NCBI RefSeq assembly: GCF_004342665.1
Contig: NZ_SMBY01000001.1
Location: 372,001-436,000 of the forward strand
DNA: 64,000 nucleotides
Source of the DNA: Samsonia erythrinae
Lineage (GTDB): Bacteria > Pseudomonadota > Gammaproteobacteria > Enterobacterales > Enterobacteriaceae
Direction of reading: 5' to 3'
Shown here: one piece after another, positions 56,943 to 64,000 of the stretch
Layout: each line of letters starts with the position of its first letter
Position numbering within the stretch: position 1 is the first letter of the stretch
Notes under the pieces: model-generated
What the model was told of the DNA's origin: nothing
Database searches by the model: none
The model's input: the letters and a program-made list of their open reading frames with translations, nothing else
Translations under genes and position numbers: made by a program

Positions 56943-57743
56943 TTAGAGATTTTTCATACTTTCCGTTTCTAACTCACGGAAATATTTAACGGTTTTCACC
57001 TTCAATTCCATCGTTGACGGCTCGTCGCAAACGATGATGGCTTTAGCATGCAGCTGTAGACAACTGATCGTCCACATATGGTTAACGTTGCCTTCTACCG
57101 CGGCCTGTAGCGCCAGCGCTTTGTTGCGACCGGTCGCCAGAATCATGACCTCTTCGGCATCCAGTAATGTACCAACGCCCACGGTCAGGGCAAATTTCGG
57201 CACCTGACTGACGTCCCCGCCGAAGAAACGGGAATTCGCCGTTCGGGTTTCTTCCGTCAGCGTTTTGATACGGGTGCGGGACGCCAGAGAAGACGCGGGT
57301 TCATTGAAAGCAATATGCCCGTCGTTGCCTACGCCGCCCATGAAAAGATGGATCTTGCCGTAAGACTTTATTTTCTCTTCATAGCGACGACATTCTGCTG
57401 TGGTGTCTTCTGCGTTGCCATTTAGCAGGTTAATATTTTCACGCGGAATATCAACGTGATTGAAAAAATTCTGATGCATGAAGGTATGATAGCTTTCCGG
57501 GTGATCGGTTGGCAGGCCGACATATTCATCCATATTGAAGGTCACAACGTGTTTGAAACTCACTAAGCCCGCCTTGTGCATGGCGACCAGCGACTTGTAA
57601 GCTTCCAGCGGTGAACTGCCTGTCGGCAACCCCAGAATAAAAGGGCGATCTGCGCTGGGCTTGAAAGCGTTAATTCTTTCTGCGATGTGTCGGGCTGCCC
57701 ATCTGCCGACATCGGCGGCGGTGGCTAGGGGAATGAGTCTCAT
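56943..57743 (-). CDS. nagB: Glucosamine-6-phosphate deaminase
   Basis: NagB converts glucosamine-6-P to fructose-6-P and ammonia. The 266 residues equal E. coli. The catalytic Asp is in FNMDEYVGL (Asp72), and [13 protein letters not shown] holds Asp141, His143 and Glu148. First gene of nagBAC, divergent from nagE with a shared control region. Confidence 0.97.
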   Translation of the reverse strand: MRLIPLATAADVGRWAARHIAERINAFKPSADRPFILGLPTGSSPLEAYKSLVAMHKAGLVSFKHVVTFNMDEYVGLPTDHPESYHTFMHQNFFNHVDIPRENINLLNGNAEDTTAECRRYEEKIKSYGKIHLFMGGVGNDGHIAFNEPASSLASRTRIKTLTEETRTANSRFFGGDVSQVPKFALTVGVGTLLDAEEVMILATGRNKALALQAAVEGNVNHMWTISCLQLHAKAIIVCDEPSTMELKVKTVKYFRELETESMKNL

Positions 57744-57894
57744 CAGCGCTCTCCTGATTTTTTGGTGGAATTAAAATGTATCACCGCGCCAGTCGCGCGT
57801 TTGTTATGCATTAAAATTAGTCTACTCTGTTTTTTTTAATCTTGAAATAAGTTGGGATTTTATTCAGGTTTAAACTTTACACATGCAGTTTTTT

Positions 57895-57910
57895 GGTGAT
57901 TTTTATCACA
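57895..57910. promoter_or_regulatory. CRP (cAMP receptor protein) site in the nagB-nagE gap
   Basis: GGTGA-TTTTTA-TCACA matches 9 of 10 bases of TGTGA-N6-TCACA. It lies centrally in the divergent nagB-nagE gap, where E. coli also has a CRP site that activates both directions. Confidence 0.8.
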
Positions 57911-57921
57911 TAATTACGGGA

Positions 57922-57943
57922 TTTAATTTGTGAGGCGAATTAT
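57922..57943. promoter_or_regulatory. Putative NagC operator near nagE
   Basis: TTTAATTTGTGAGGCGAATTAT is an imperfect palindrome of AATT arms separated by 9-10 bases, the general form of NagC sites. It lies close to the CRP site; a second, weaker AT-rich palindrome (TTTAATCTTGAAATAA, about 57834-57849) is nearer nagB. Together they would allow the NagC loop known in E. coli. The match is by form, not a scored search. The remainder of the 57744-58091 gap shows no gene. Confidence 0.5.
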
Positions 57944-58091
57944 TTTTCTTACACTCCCCTGAGAATTACCGCTGGCCACGATTTTTAACAATGGTTTTTT
58001 CGACAATGAAGTTTTTTGGCAGTGAGATTTACCGGCAGGTTTGTTTGCCCCACAACATTTCATTTACCTTGTAAAGGTAAGAGAGGGAAAC

Positions 58092-59588
58092 GTGAGTACT
58101 CTGAGCTATTTACAAAAAGTTGGCCGGGCATTGATGGTGCCTGTCGCAACGCTGCCTGCTGCCGCTATCCTGATGGGGATAGGTTACTGGATTGATCCGG
58201 TTGGCTGGGGAAGCGAGAACGCATTAGCGGCGCTCCTGATCAAATCGGGTGATGCGATTATCGGACATATGGCGGTGTTGTTTGCGGTCGGTGTCGCTTA
58301 CGGCATGTCGAGAGATAAAGATGGCGCGGCGGCATTGACCGGCTTTGTGGGCTTTCTGGTGCTGACCACGCTGTGTTCGCCGGCCGTTGTCGCCATGATC
58401 CAACGGATCCCGGTTGAGCAAGTGCCTGTCGCGTTTGACAAGATTGAAAATCAGTTTATCGGGATTTTGGTCGGTGTGATTTCCGCCGAGCTATATAACC
58501 GCTACAGTCAGGTCGCATTGCCGAAAGCGCTGTCGTTCTTCAGCGGACGCCGCTTAGTGCCGATTCTGGTTTCTTTTCTGATGATCCTGGTCGCGTTTAT
58601 TTTAATGTACGTGTGGCCGGTGATTTACAATGCGCTGGTGTCGTTCGGTGAGCATATTCAGCAACTGGGGTCGGCTGGCGCTGGGGTTTATGCCTTCTTT
58701 AACCGGTTACTGATCCCCGTTGGGTTACACCATGCTCTGAACTCCGTGTTCTGGTTCGACGTCGCGGGCATCAACGATATTCCTAACTTCCTGGCTGGCC
58801 AACAGTCTATCGATTCCGGTAAAGCCGTGGTAGGGATCACCGGGCGTTATCAGGCGGGTTTCTTCCCGATAATGATGTTCGGCCTGCCCGGAGCCGCGCT
58901 GGCGATTTATCACTGCGCACGTCCTGAAAACAAAAGTAAAGTCGCCGGGATTATGCTGGCGGCGGCGTTTGCTTCCTTCTTCACCGGCATTACCGAGCCG
59001 CTGGAGTTCTCATTCATGTTTGTCGCTCCGGCGCTGTATTTCCTGCACGCGCTGTTGACCGGGGTTTCCGTGTTTATCGCGGCCAGTATGCACTGGATCT
59101 CCGGTTTTGGTTTTAGTGCAGGTCTGGTGGACATGGCGCTGTCTTCGCGCAACCCGCTGGCAACCCAGTGGTACATGCTGATCGCGCAGGGCTTAGCGTT
59201 CTTTGTCATTTATTATGTGGTGTTCCGTTTTACCATTACCCGCTTCAATCTGTTAACACCGGGGCGTGAGCTGGCCGTAAGCGGTAGCGAAGCGGATGGC
59301 TATGACGTGAGCACGGCGTCGGCGGGCGAGAAATCAAGTGACGAACAAGCATTGGCGCGGGGCTACCTACAGGCGCTGGGAGGGAAAGCTAATCTGATCG
59401 CTATTGATGCCTGCATTACCCGCCTGCGTTTGAACGTGGCGGATGCCTCTTTGGTTGATGATGCGCAGGCGAGACGTCTTGGTGCCGCGGGGGTTATTCG
59501 TCTGAATAAGCAAAGCGTACAGATTGTTGTGGGCACTCAGGCGGAATCGATCGCGAACGCGCTGAAAGTGGAGCGCGATAAGGCATAA
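58092..59588 (+). CDS. nagE: PTS N-acetylglucosamine-specific EIICB component (no EIIA domain)
   Basis: NagE imports and phosphorylates GlcNAc. The EIIC domain (about 1-400) has ten or so spans, with FNRLLIPVGLHHALNSVFWF, GFFPIMMFGLPGAALA and ITEPLEFSFMF. The EIIB domain (about 425-498) carries the phospho-Cys in AIDACITRLRL. The protein ends there: 498 residues, against 648 for the E. coli EIICBA. The EIIA must come from another protein such as Crr. Start GTG at 58092 has GAGAGGGAAAC upstream; the frame to 58041 is unsupported. A terminator follows, and no EIIA remnant is visible. Confidence 0.93.
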   Translation: MSTLSYLQKVGRALMVPVATLPAAAILMGIGYWIDPVGWGSENALAALLIKSGDAIIGHMAVLFAVGVAYGMSRDKDGAAALTGFVGFLVLTTLCSPAVVAMIQRIPVEQVPVAFDKIENQFIGILVGVISAELYNRYSQVALPKALSFFSGRRLVPILVSFLMILVAFILMYVWPVIYNALVSFGEHIQQLGSAGAGVYAFFNRLLIPVGLHHALNSVFWFDVAGINDIPNFLAGQQSIDSGKAVVGITGRYQAGFFPIMMFGLPGAALAIYHCARPENKSKVAGIMLAAAFASFFTGITEPLEFSFMFVAPALYFLHALLTGVSVFIAASMHWISGFGFSAGLVDMALSSRNPLATQWYMLIAQGLAFFVIYYVVFRFTITRFNLLTPGRELAVSGSEADGYDVSTASAGEKSSDEQALARGYLQALGGKANLIAIDACITRLRLNVADASLVDDAQARRLGAAGVIRLNKQSVQIVVGTQAESIANALKVERDKA

Positions 59589-59636
59589 ATGACGGCGCTG
59601 CCGCATTTAGCGCGGCCTGATGCCGAGGGGATTGAT

Positions 59637-59666
59637 AAGGCGAGATGGCTATCTCGCCTTTTTTTT
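59637..59666 (+). terminator. Terminator after nagE
   Basis: AAGGCGAGAT/ATCTCGCCTT, a 10-base stem with a GGCT loop, then a run of T. Confidence 0.93.
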
Positions 59667-59762
59667 CGTTATGAAGAATTAAATGAAACTAACGGTTGTT
59701 TCCCGGCGTAGCTTGTTGGATCATTAGCGGTTATACGTCGTTTTAGCATTGAGGACTGAAGA

Positions 59763-61421
59763 ATGAGTGAGGCTGAAGCCCGCCCAACCAACTTTATCCG
59801 TCAGATTATTGATGAAGATCTGGCGTCCGGTAAGCATGACCATATTCAGACGCGTTTCCCGCCAGAGCCGAACGGCTATCTGCATATCGGGCACGCAAAG
59901 TCTATCTGCCTGAATTTCGGTATCGCGCGTGATTATCAGGGGCAATGCAACCTGCGTTTTGACGACACCAACCCGGTAAAAGAAGATATCGAATATGTCG
60001 AATCGATCAAACGTGACGTTCAGTGGCTGGGTTTTTCATGGAGCGGTGACGTTCGCTATTCTTCTGATTACTTCGATCAGCTGCACGCCTATGCGGTTGA
60101 GCTGATCGGTAAAGGGCTGGCTTATGTTGATGAGCTGACGCCCGAGCAAATCCGTGAATATCGGGGGACATTGACAGCGCCGGGCAAGAACAGCCCATAT
60201 CGCGATCGTTCCGTTCAGGAAAATCTGGCGCTGTTTGAAAAAATGCGTAACGGCGGATTTGCAGAAGGTACGGCCTGTCTGCGCGCAAAAATCGATATGG
60301 CGTCGTCTTTTATTGTCATGCGCGACCCGGTCCTGTACCGCATTAAATTTGCCGATCACCACCAGACGGGCAACAAGTGGTGCATCTACCCGATGTATGA
60401 CTTTACCCACTGCATTTCCGATGCGCTGGAAGGGGTGACGCATTCGCTTTGCACGCTTGAATTTCAGGATAACCGCCGTCTGTACGACTGGGTTCTGGAT
60501 AACATCACGATCTCTTGTCGCCCGCGCCAGTACGAATTTTCCCGTCTGAATCTTGAATACGCCATTATGTCCAAGCGCAAGCTGAATCAACTGGTGTCGG
60601 AAAAGATTGTTGAAGGGTGGGACGATCCGCGCATGCCGACGATTTCGGGTCTGCGTCGTCGCGGCTATAGCGCTGCTGCTATCCGCGAATTCTGTTTGCG
60701 TATTGGCGTAACGAAGCAGGACAACAACGTGGAGATGGCTGCGCTTGAATCCTGCATTCGCGACGATTTGAATGAAAACGCGCCGCGTGCGATGGCGGTA
60801 TTGGATCCGGTCAAAGTGGTGATCGAGAACCTGCCGGCTGATCACGAAGAGTTCGTTATGATGCCAAATCATCCGAACAAACCGGAAATGGGGTCACGTC
60901 AGGTGGCATTCAGTCGTGAAATTTATATCGATCGCGCTGACTTCCGGGAAGAAGCCAATAAACAGTACAAGCGTCTGGTATTGGGCAAAGAAGTCCGTTT
61001 GCGTAATGCCTACGTGATCAAAGCGGAACGCATTGAGAAAGATGAGCAGGGCGTCATTACGACAATTTTCTGTCGCTATGATGCGGATACTCTGAGCAAG
61101 GATCCGGCTGACGGTCGCAAGGTTAAAGGCGTGATCCACTGGGTCTCTGCGGCGCATGCGCTGCCGGCGGAATTCCGTTTATACGATCGCCTGTTTAGCG
61201 TGGCAAACCCTGGCGCGGCGGATGATTTTCTGTCGACGATAAACCCGGACTCACTGAAAATCACGCAGGGTTTTGTGGAAGCGAGTCTGGCGCAAGCGGA
61301 AGCAGAGAAAGCGTACCAGTTTGAACGCGAAGGCTACTTCTGCGCCGATCGCGTTTATTCCAGCGCAGAACATCTGGTGTTTAACCGCACCGTTGGCCTG
61401 CGTGATACTTGGGCTGGTTGA
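59763..61421 (+). CDS. glnS: Glutaminyl-tRNA synthetase
   Basis: GlnS charges the tRNA-Gln genes encoded in this window. The 552 residues compare with 554 in E. coli. The class I motifs are [15 protein letters not shown] (HIGH, near 34-48) and MSKRKL (near 268-273); the beta-barrel anticodon domain follows from about 340. Nearest neighbours are nagE and fur, the E. coli order. Confidence 0.98.
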   Translation: MSEAEARPTNFIRQIIDEDLASGKHDHIQTRFPPEPNGYLHIGHAKSICLNFGIARDYQGQCNLRFDDTNPVKEDIEYVESIKRDVQWLGFSWSGDVRYSSDYFDQLHAYAVELIGKGLAYVDELTPEQIREYRGTLTAPGKNSPYRDRSVQENLALFEKMRNGGFAEGTACLRAKIDMASSFIVMRDPVLYRIKFADHHQTGNKWCIYPMYDFTHCISDALEGVTHSLCTLEFQDNRRLYDWVLDNITISCRPRQYEFSRLNLEYAIMSKRKLNQLVSEKIVEGWDDPRMPTISGLRRRGYSAAAIREFCLRIGVTKQDNNVEMAALESCIRDDLNENAPRAMAVLDPVKVVIENLPADHEEFVMMPNHPNKPEMGSRQVAFSREIYIDRADFREEANKQYKRLVLGKEVRLRNAYVIKAERIEKDEQGVITTIFCRYDADTLSKDPADGRKVKGVIHWVSAAHALPAEFRLYDRLFSVANPGAADDFLSTINPDSLKITQGFVEASLAQAEAEKAYQFEREGYFCADRVYSSAEHLVFNRTVGLRDTWAG

Positions 61422-61444
61422 ATCGCCGGATAATCGATAAAAAT

Positions 61445-61470
61445 AAAACCGCCTCGGCGGTTTTATTTTT
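61445..61470 (+). terminator. Terminator between glnS and fur (bidirectional)
   Basis: AAAACCGCC/GGCGGTTTT with T/A tracts on both sides, serving the convergent genes glnS and fur. Confidence 0.9.
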
Positions 61471-61483
61471 TTATGCGTTTGTT

Positions 61484-61936
61484 TTATTTCGCGGGGTCAT
61501 CATGCAGGGTTTCGTCTTCGCGGCAATCCCCTTCACTGCAATGTCCGTATAGATATAAACTGTGGTTTGTCAGTTTGATACCGTGTCTTTTTGAGATCTC
61601 GCGCTGACGTGCTTCGATAGACTCATCACGGAATTCAATGACTTTGCCGCAGTCGAGGCAAATGAGGTGGTCGTGATGATGCTGCTGCGTCAGCTCGAAG
61701 ACAGATTTACCGCCTTCAAAGTTGTGACGTGTGACGATACCGGCATCATCAAACTGGTTGAGTACGCGATAGACCGTGGCGAGGCCAATCTCTTCACCCA
61801 TATCAATCAGTTTCTTGTATAAATCTTCCGCACTGACGTGATGGCACTCAGGATCCTGTAACACTTCCAGAATTTTCAATCTGGGAAGCGTAACTTTCAG
61901 GCCGGCCTTCTTTAATGCGGTATTGTTGTCAGTCAT
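61484..61936 (-). CDS. fur: Ferric uptake regulator Fur
   Basis: Fur with Fe2+ represses iron uptake genes. The 150 residues compare with 148 in E. coli. The winged helix covers about 10-80 (VTLPRLKILEVLQDPECHHVSAEDLYKKL); metal sites lie in HHHDHLICLDCGKV (with the structural Cys pair) and the C-terminal CSEGDC. Start MTDNNTALKKAG matches the family. The E. coli upstream leader peptide gene uof is not evident in the 334-base gap to fldA. Confidence 0.97.
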   Translation of the reverse strand: MTDNNTALKKAGLKVTLPRLKILEVLQDPECHHVSAEDLYKKLIDMGEEIGLATVYRVLNQFDDAGIVTRHNFEGGKSVFELTQQHHHDHLICLDCGKVIEFRDESIEARQREISKRHGIKLTNHSLYLYGHCSEGDCREDETLHDDPAK

Positions 61937-62270
61937 GCGGGTTTAGTCCTGTTGCTTACTTAATCAATGGAGGCTGCCTAGCCTATGACATCGGTCGGCT
62001 CAAAAAATGTGATGACGTCTCAATTATAGAACCGTGCATACAAAATGAAAACAAAGGAATGTTAACAACATTGTCCCCACTCACACTACAGGTATACAGT
62101 GCCGTCTGGTATGAGTAAATGGAGAAAACGGTAATGCACGTATAAAACCGATGGGATTATTGTACAGGTTTACGGGCGGAAGTTAAAAAAATGTATCAAT
62201 TATTATGAAAGGTTTTACCTATCAATTCTATTTTGGCTCTGATAGGAATGACTATCAGAGCCAAACCGTC
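61937..62270. promoter_or_regulatory. Gap fldA-fur with fur promoter elements
   Basis: 334 bases. On the minus strand TATAAT (62028-62023) is a clear -10 box about 90 bases upstream of fur. I looked for a short leader peptide like uof and found only ATG-TCA-TAG. No convincing Fur box is visible. Confidence 0.55.
62232..62265 (-). terminator. Strong stem-loop after fldA
   Basis: TTTGGCTCTGATAG (62232-62245) and CTATCAGAGCCAAA (62252-62265) form a 14-base perfect stem with a GAATGA loop, six bases past the fldA stop. The minus-strand tail is A/T-rich but has no clean T run, so termination is likely but not certain. Confidence 0.8.
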
Positions 62271-62798
62271 TCAGCCAATCAATTCTTTCAGGTTCAGCTC
62301 TTCGCTGATTTGTTTCACCCAGGTGCTCACACGTTCACTGGTCAGTTCGGGCTGACGGTCTTCATCAATGGCCAGACCCACGAAGTGATTATCGTCGGCT
62401 AACCCTTTTGAAGCTTCAAAGTAGTAGCCTTCTGTCGGCCAGTGGCCGACAATTGTCGCACCGCGTGGCTCAATGATGTCGCGGATAGTCCCCATGGCAT
62501 CACAGAAGTATTCCGCGTAGTCTTCCTGATCGCCACAACCAAACAGTGCAACCAGTTTTCCTGTAAAATCAATTTCTTCCAGTGATGGGAAAAAATCATC
62601 CCAATCACATTGGGCTTCACCGTAATACCAGGTTGGAATACCCAGCAGCAGAATATCGAAACCTTCGAGGTCTTCTTTGCTGCTTTTTGCGATGTCGTGA
62701 ACCTCTGCCACGTGGGTGCCTAACTGCTGCTGGATGGTTTTGGCGATGTTTTCCGTGTTGCCAGTGTCACTGCCAAAAAATATTCCGATGAGTGCCAT
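62271..62798 (-). CDS. fldA: Flavodoxin 1
   Basis: FldA carries electrons to radical-SAM and other enzymes (for example LipA and MiaB in this window). The 175 residues compare with 176 in E. coli. The FMN phosphate loop is FGSDTGNTE (near 8-16); PTWYYGEAQCDWDDFFP and GCGDQEDYAEYFCDA are the isoalloxazine loops. Located next to fur as in E. coli, without seqA/pgm beyond. Confidence 0.97.
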   Translation of the reverse strand: MALIGIFFGSDTGNTENIAKTIQQQLGTHVAEVHDIAKSSKEDLEGFDILLLGIPTWYYGEAQCDWDDFFPSLEEIDFTGKLVALFGCGDQEDYAEYFCDAMGTIRDIIEPRGATIVGHWPTEGYYFEASKGLADDNHFVGLAIDEDRQPELTSERVSTWVKQISEELNLKELIG

Positions 62799-63689
62799 GA
62801 ATTAAATAACCTCTTGATTCATAATGGTATGGTGTGATTTTTCACCCACTTATTCGCTAATAATAACAGACACTCACATCAGGAGAAACTCGTATCGGTA
62901 CAGGATGTGTAAATCCAGCGCTTGTAAAATGCGAGACAGGAAAAAGTATGAAAAATGTTCTGTTTCAACAATCAAAACGATCATGATAAAAACGCATTTC
63001 TCCACCGTCTGCGATTAAAAGCACATTTCCTGAACAAGATGGGAATTACCTATTCCGCCGATGTTTCATTTTTCATAAATCAACATTTCATTTTTATCAC
63101 ATTGTTTAGTCTGTAATTAAAAGCAGACTAGGGTATGCAGAAAATAAACGTGTTGCAGCAATCTGCTACGGCTCTGCTATGAAAATCATCGCCAAAGAAA
63201 TAAAAACATACACAAAAGATAATGTTTTCATTGCATTGAGCTTTTTAACATTTGCTGGGAATATTCCTAATCAAATCAAGTAGAAATAGTAATCATTTAT
63301 ATACACCAACGCGTCGGGAATAAAAGGTGATTTTATTTCATTGATATATAAAGAAAAAATTAACACCTGCTTCGGGTGATGTAAACGGATTGAGGGGATG
63401 TTGCATCTTTATATTCAGAAAGGATGGCTGTGCAGCCCTCACATTCTTCTCTGGTATGCCTATAAGGAAGCGATTTTATTATCAGTGGGAAAATTGTATT
63501 AAGAAATATAGCAAGAATGCTAAATATTCTCCGAATTTGGCCGATGAGTTAACGTGATTTTTGTTTTTTCAACTCAGAGAAATTTGAACGCTAGGGAGAA
63601 GTGGCCTGTTTCGTTGTGTGATTTGTGATTCATACATGTTGATTAGCGATAAAAATCTATTCGAACATTTTCCTGATTTGGAGTGAGCT
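62799..63689. other. Long AT-rich gap between fldA and the chemotaxis receptor gene
   Basis: 891 bases with no convincing gene; the small open frames here show no family-like sequence or ribosome sites. It includes the fldA promoter side, an AT-rich stretch (62940-63360), a small CACC/GGTG hairpin near 63366-63380 and, at its right end, the FliA-type promoter of the receptor gene. In E. coli seqA and pgm follow fldA; here the order changes. Confidence 0.6.
63521..63547 (+). promoter_or_regulatory. Flagellar sigma28 (FliA) promoter
   Basis: TAAA (63521-63524), exactly 15 bases, then GCCGATGA (63540-63547), against the sigma28 consensus TAAA-N15-GCCGATAA (one mismatch). It lies 142 bases upstream of the receptor start codon. 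Confidence 0.85.
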
Positions 63690-64000
63690 ATGAAATTTAT
63701 AAAAAACATTGCCATCAGAACAGCTATGCTGTGGGTACTGGGCTGTTTTTGCGTCCTTTGGGGAGGGGTGTCGGCATATACTCTGTTTTCATTTAAAGAG
63801 ATGACGACAACCTCAAAAACCAGCACCTTGCTCGTTCAGAACATGAACTTCATCAACCAGGGTAATGATCAATACTTCCGTATGGTAACCCGTTTGGCGC
63901 GCGCGGTTGATGCGCGGCGCAATGGCGATAATGCAACGGCGGACAAAGAGCAGGCTTCATCATTAGCGGCGCTGGATAAACTGAAAGCCGATCTGGTCGC
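63690..64000 (+). CDS. Methyl-accepting chemotaxis protein (N-terminal part, cut by window end)
   Basis: About 103 residues are visible: MKFIKNIAIRTAMLWVLGCF, one membrane span (about 9-32), and the start of a periplasmic ligand-binding domain with the Tar-type pattern NQGNDQYFRMVTRLARAVDA. The HAMP and signalling domains lie right of the window. GGAG 7 bases upstream and the FliA promoter support the start and co-regulation with flagellar genes. Ligand unknown. Confidence 0.9.
   Translation, partial: MKFIKNIAIRTAMLWVLGCFCVLWGGVSAYTLFSFKEMTTTSKTSTLLVQNMNFINQGNDQYFRMVTRLARAVDARRNGDNATADKEQASSLAALDKLKADLV

Noticed and set aside
59589-59762. Possible frameshifted EIIA domain after nagE
   Set aside because: The 174 bases hold a terminator and the glnS leader; no EIIA motif in any frame.
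61937-62022. uof-like leader peptide upstream of fur
   Set aside because: No frame of suitable length coupled to the fur start was found; only ATG-TCA-TAG.
1-64000. CRISPR arrays, insertion sequences, prophage genes, toxin-antitoxin or defence genes
   Set aside because: No regularly spaced repeats, transposase, integrase, phage structural or defence-like protein was seen on either strand.

Overview
The window is a stretch of enterobacterial core chromosome. Nearly every protein has a close Escherichia coli counterpart of almost the same length, usually in the same local gene order (purMN/upp/uraA, hda-yfgD-bepA, gcvR-bcp, dapA-bamC-purC, dapE-yffB, lipA-lipB-dacA-rlpA-mrdBA, leuS-lptE-holA-nadD, gltIJKL, lnt-corC-ybeY-ybeZ-miaB, nagBAC/nagE, glnS, fur-fldA). 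Sequence drift from E. coli and several rearranged joints point to a soft-rot or plant-associated relative in Pectobacteriaceae (Pectobacterium, Brenneria or Dickeya-like). That placement is inference; no marker in the window proves the genus. I see no insertion sequence, prophage or CRISPR array.

Layout. 1-4.6 kb: purine and pyrimidine salvage genes (purN partial, purM, upp, uraA) and the replication regulator hda. 4.6-8 kb (minus strand): yfgD, the outer-membrane protease bepA, bcp and gcvR. 8-13.6 kb (plus strand): dapA-bamC, purC, then a yeaL-like membrane gene with the tRNA acetyltransferase tmcA. 13.6-20.7 kb: an accessory catabolic cluster. A divergent LysR regulator faces a minus-strand operon of CitMHS transporter, AtuA-family protein, AtuA-like small protein, 3-oxoacid CoA-transferase A and B subunits and thiolase. 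This is the most novel part of the window. 20.7-25.8 kb: ypfN, an M15 peptidase, dapE, yffB, the 19-residue ypfM, an Asp/Glu racemase-like gene, cspE, crcB with an upstream fluoride riboswitch, and tatE. 25.8-40.4 kb: lipoate synthesis, cell elongation and peptidoglycan genes, ribosome factors, NAD synthesis, LPS transport, DNA polymerase III delta, leuS and ybeL. 40.5-43.8 kb: the glutamate/aspartate ABC transporter, with an SroC-like sRNA between gltI and gltJ. 44.2-51.6 kb: lnt, corC, ybeY, ybeZ, miaB and ubiF. 51.7-52.4 kb: six tRNA genes in one operon. 52.5-59.6 kb: asnB and the N-acetylglucosamine regulon. 59.7-62.8 kb: glnS, fur, fldA. The window ends with the start of a chemotaxis receptor gene under a flagellar-type promoter.

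How the genes work together. Most of the window is housekeeping: nucleotide salvage, envelope assembly, translation and lipoate synthesis. Two carbon-use modules stand out. In the nag module, GlcNAc enters through a NagE without its own EIIA domain, is processed by NagA and NagB, and is controlled by NagC and CRP. The AtuA/CoA-transferase cluster looks like uptake, activation and thiolytic cleavage of an unidentified organic acid. Several start codons are non-AUG (purM GTG, hda CTG, dapE GTG, nagE GTG, probably ybeZ TTG and possibly nadD CTG) and were chosen from Shine-Dalgarno spacing and family length.
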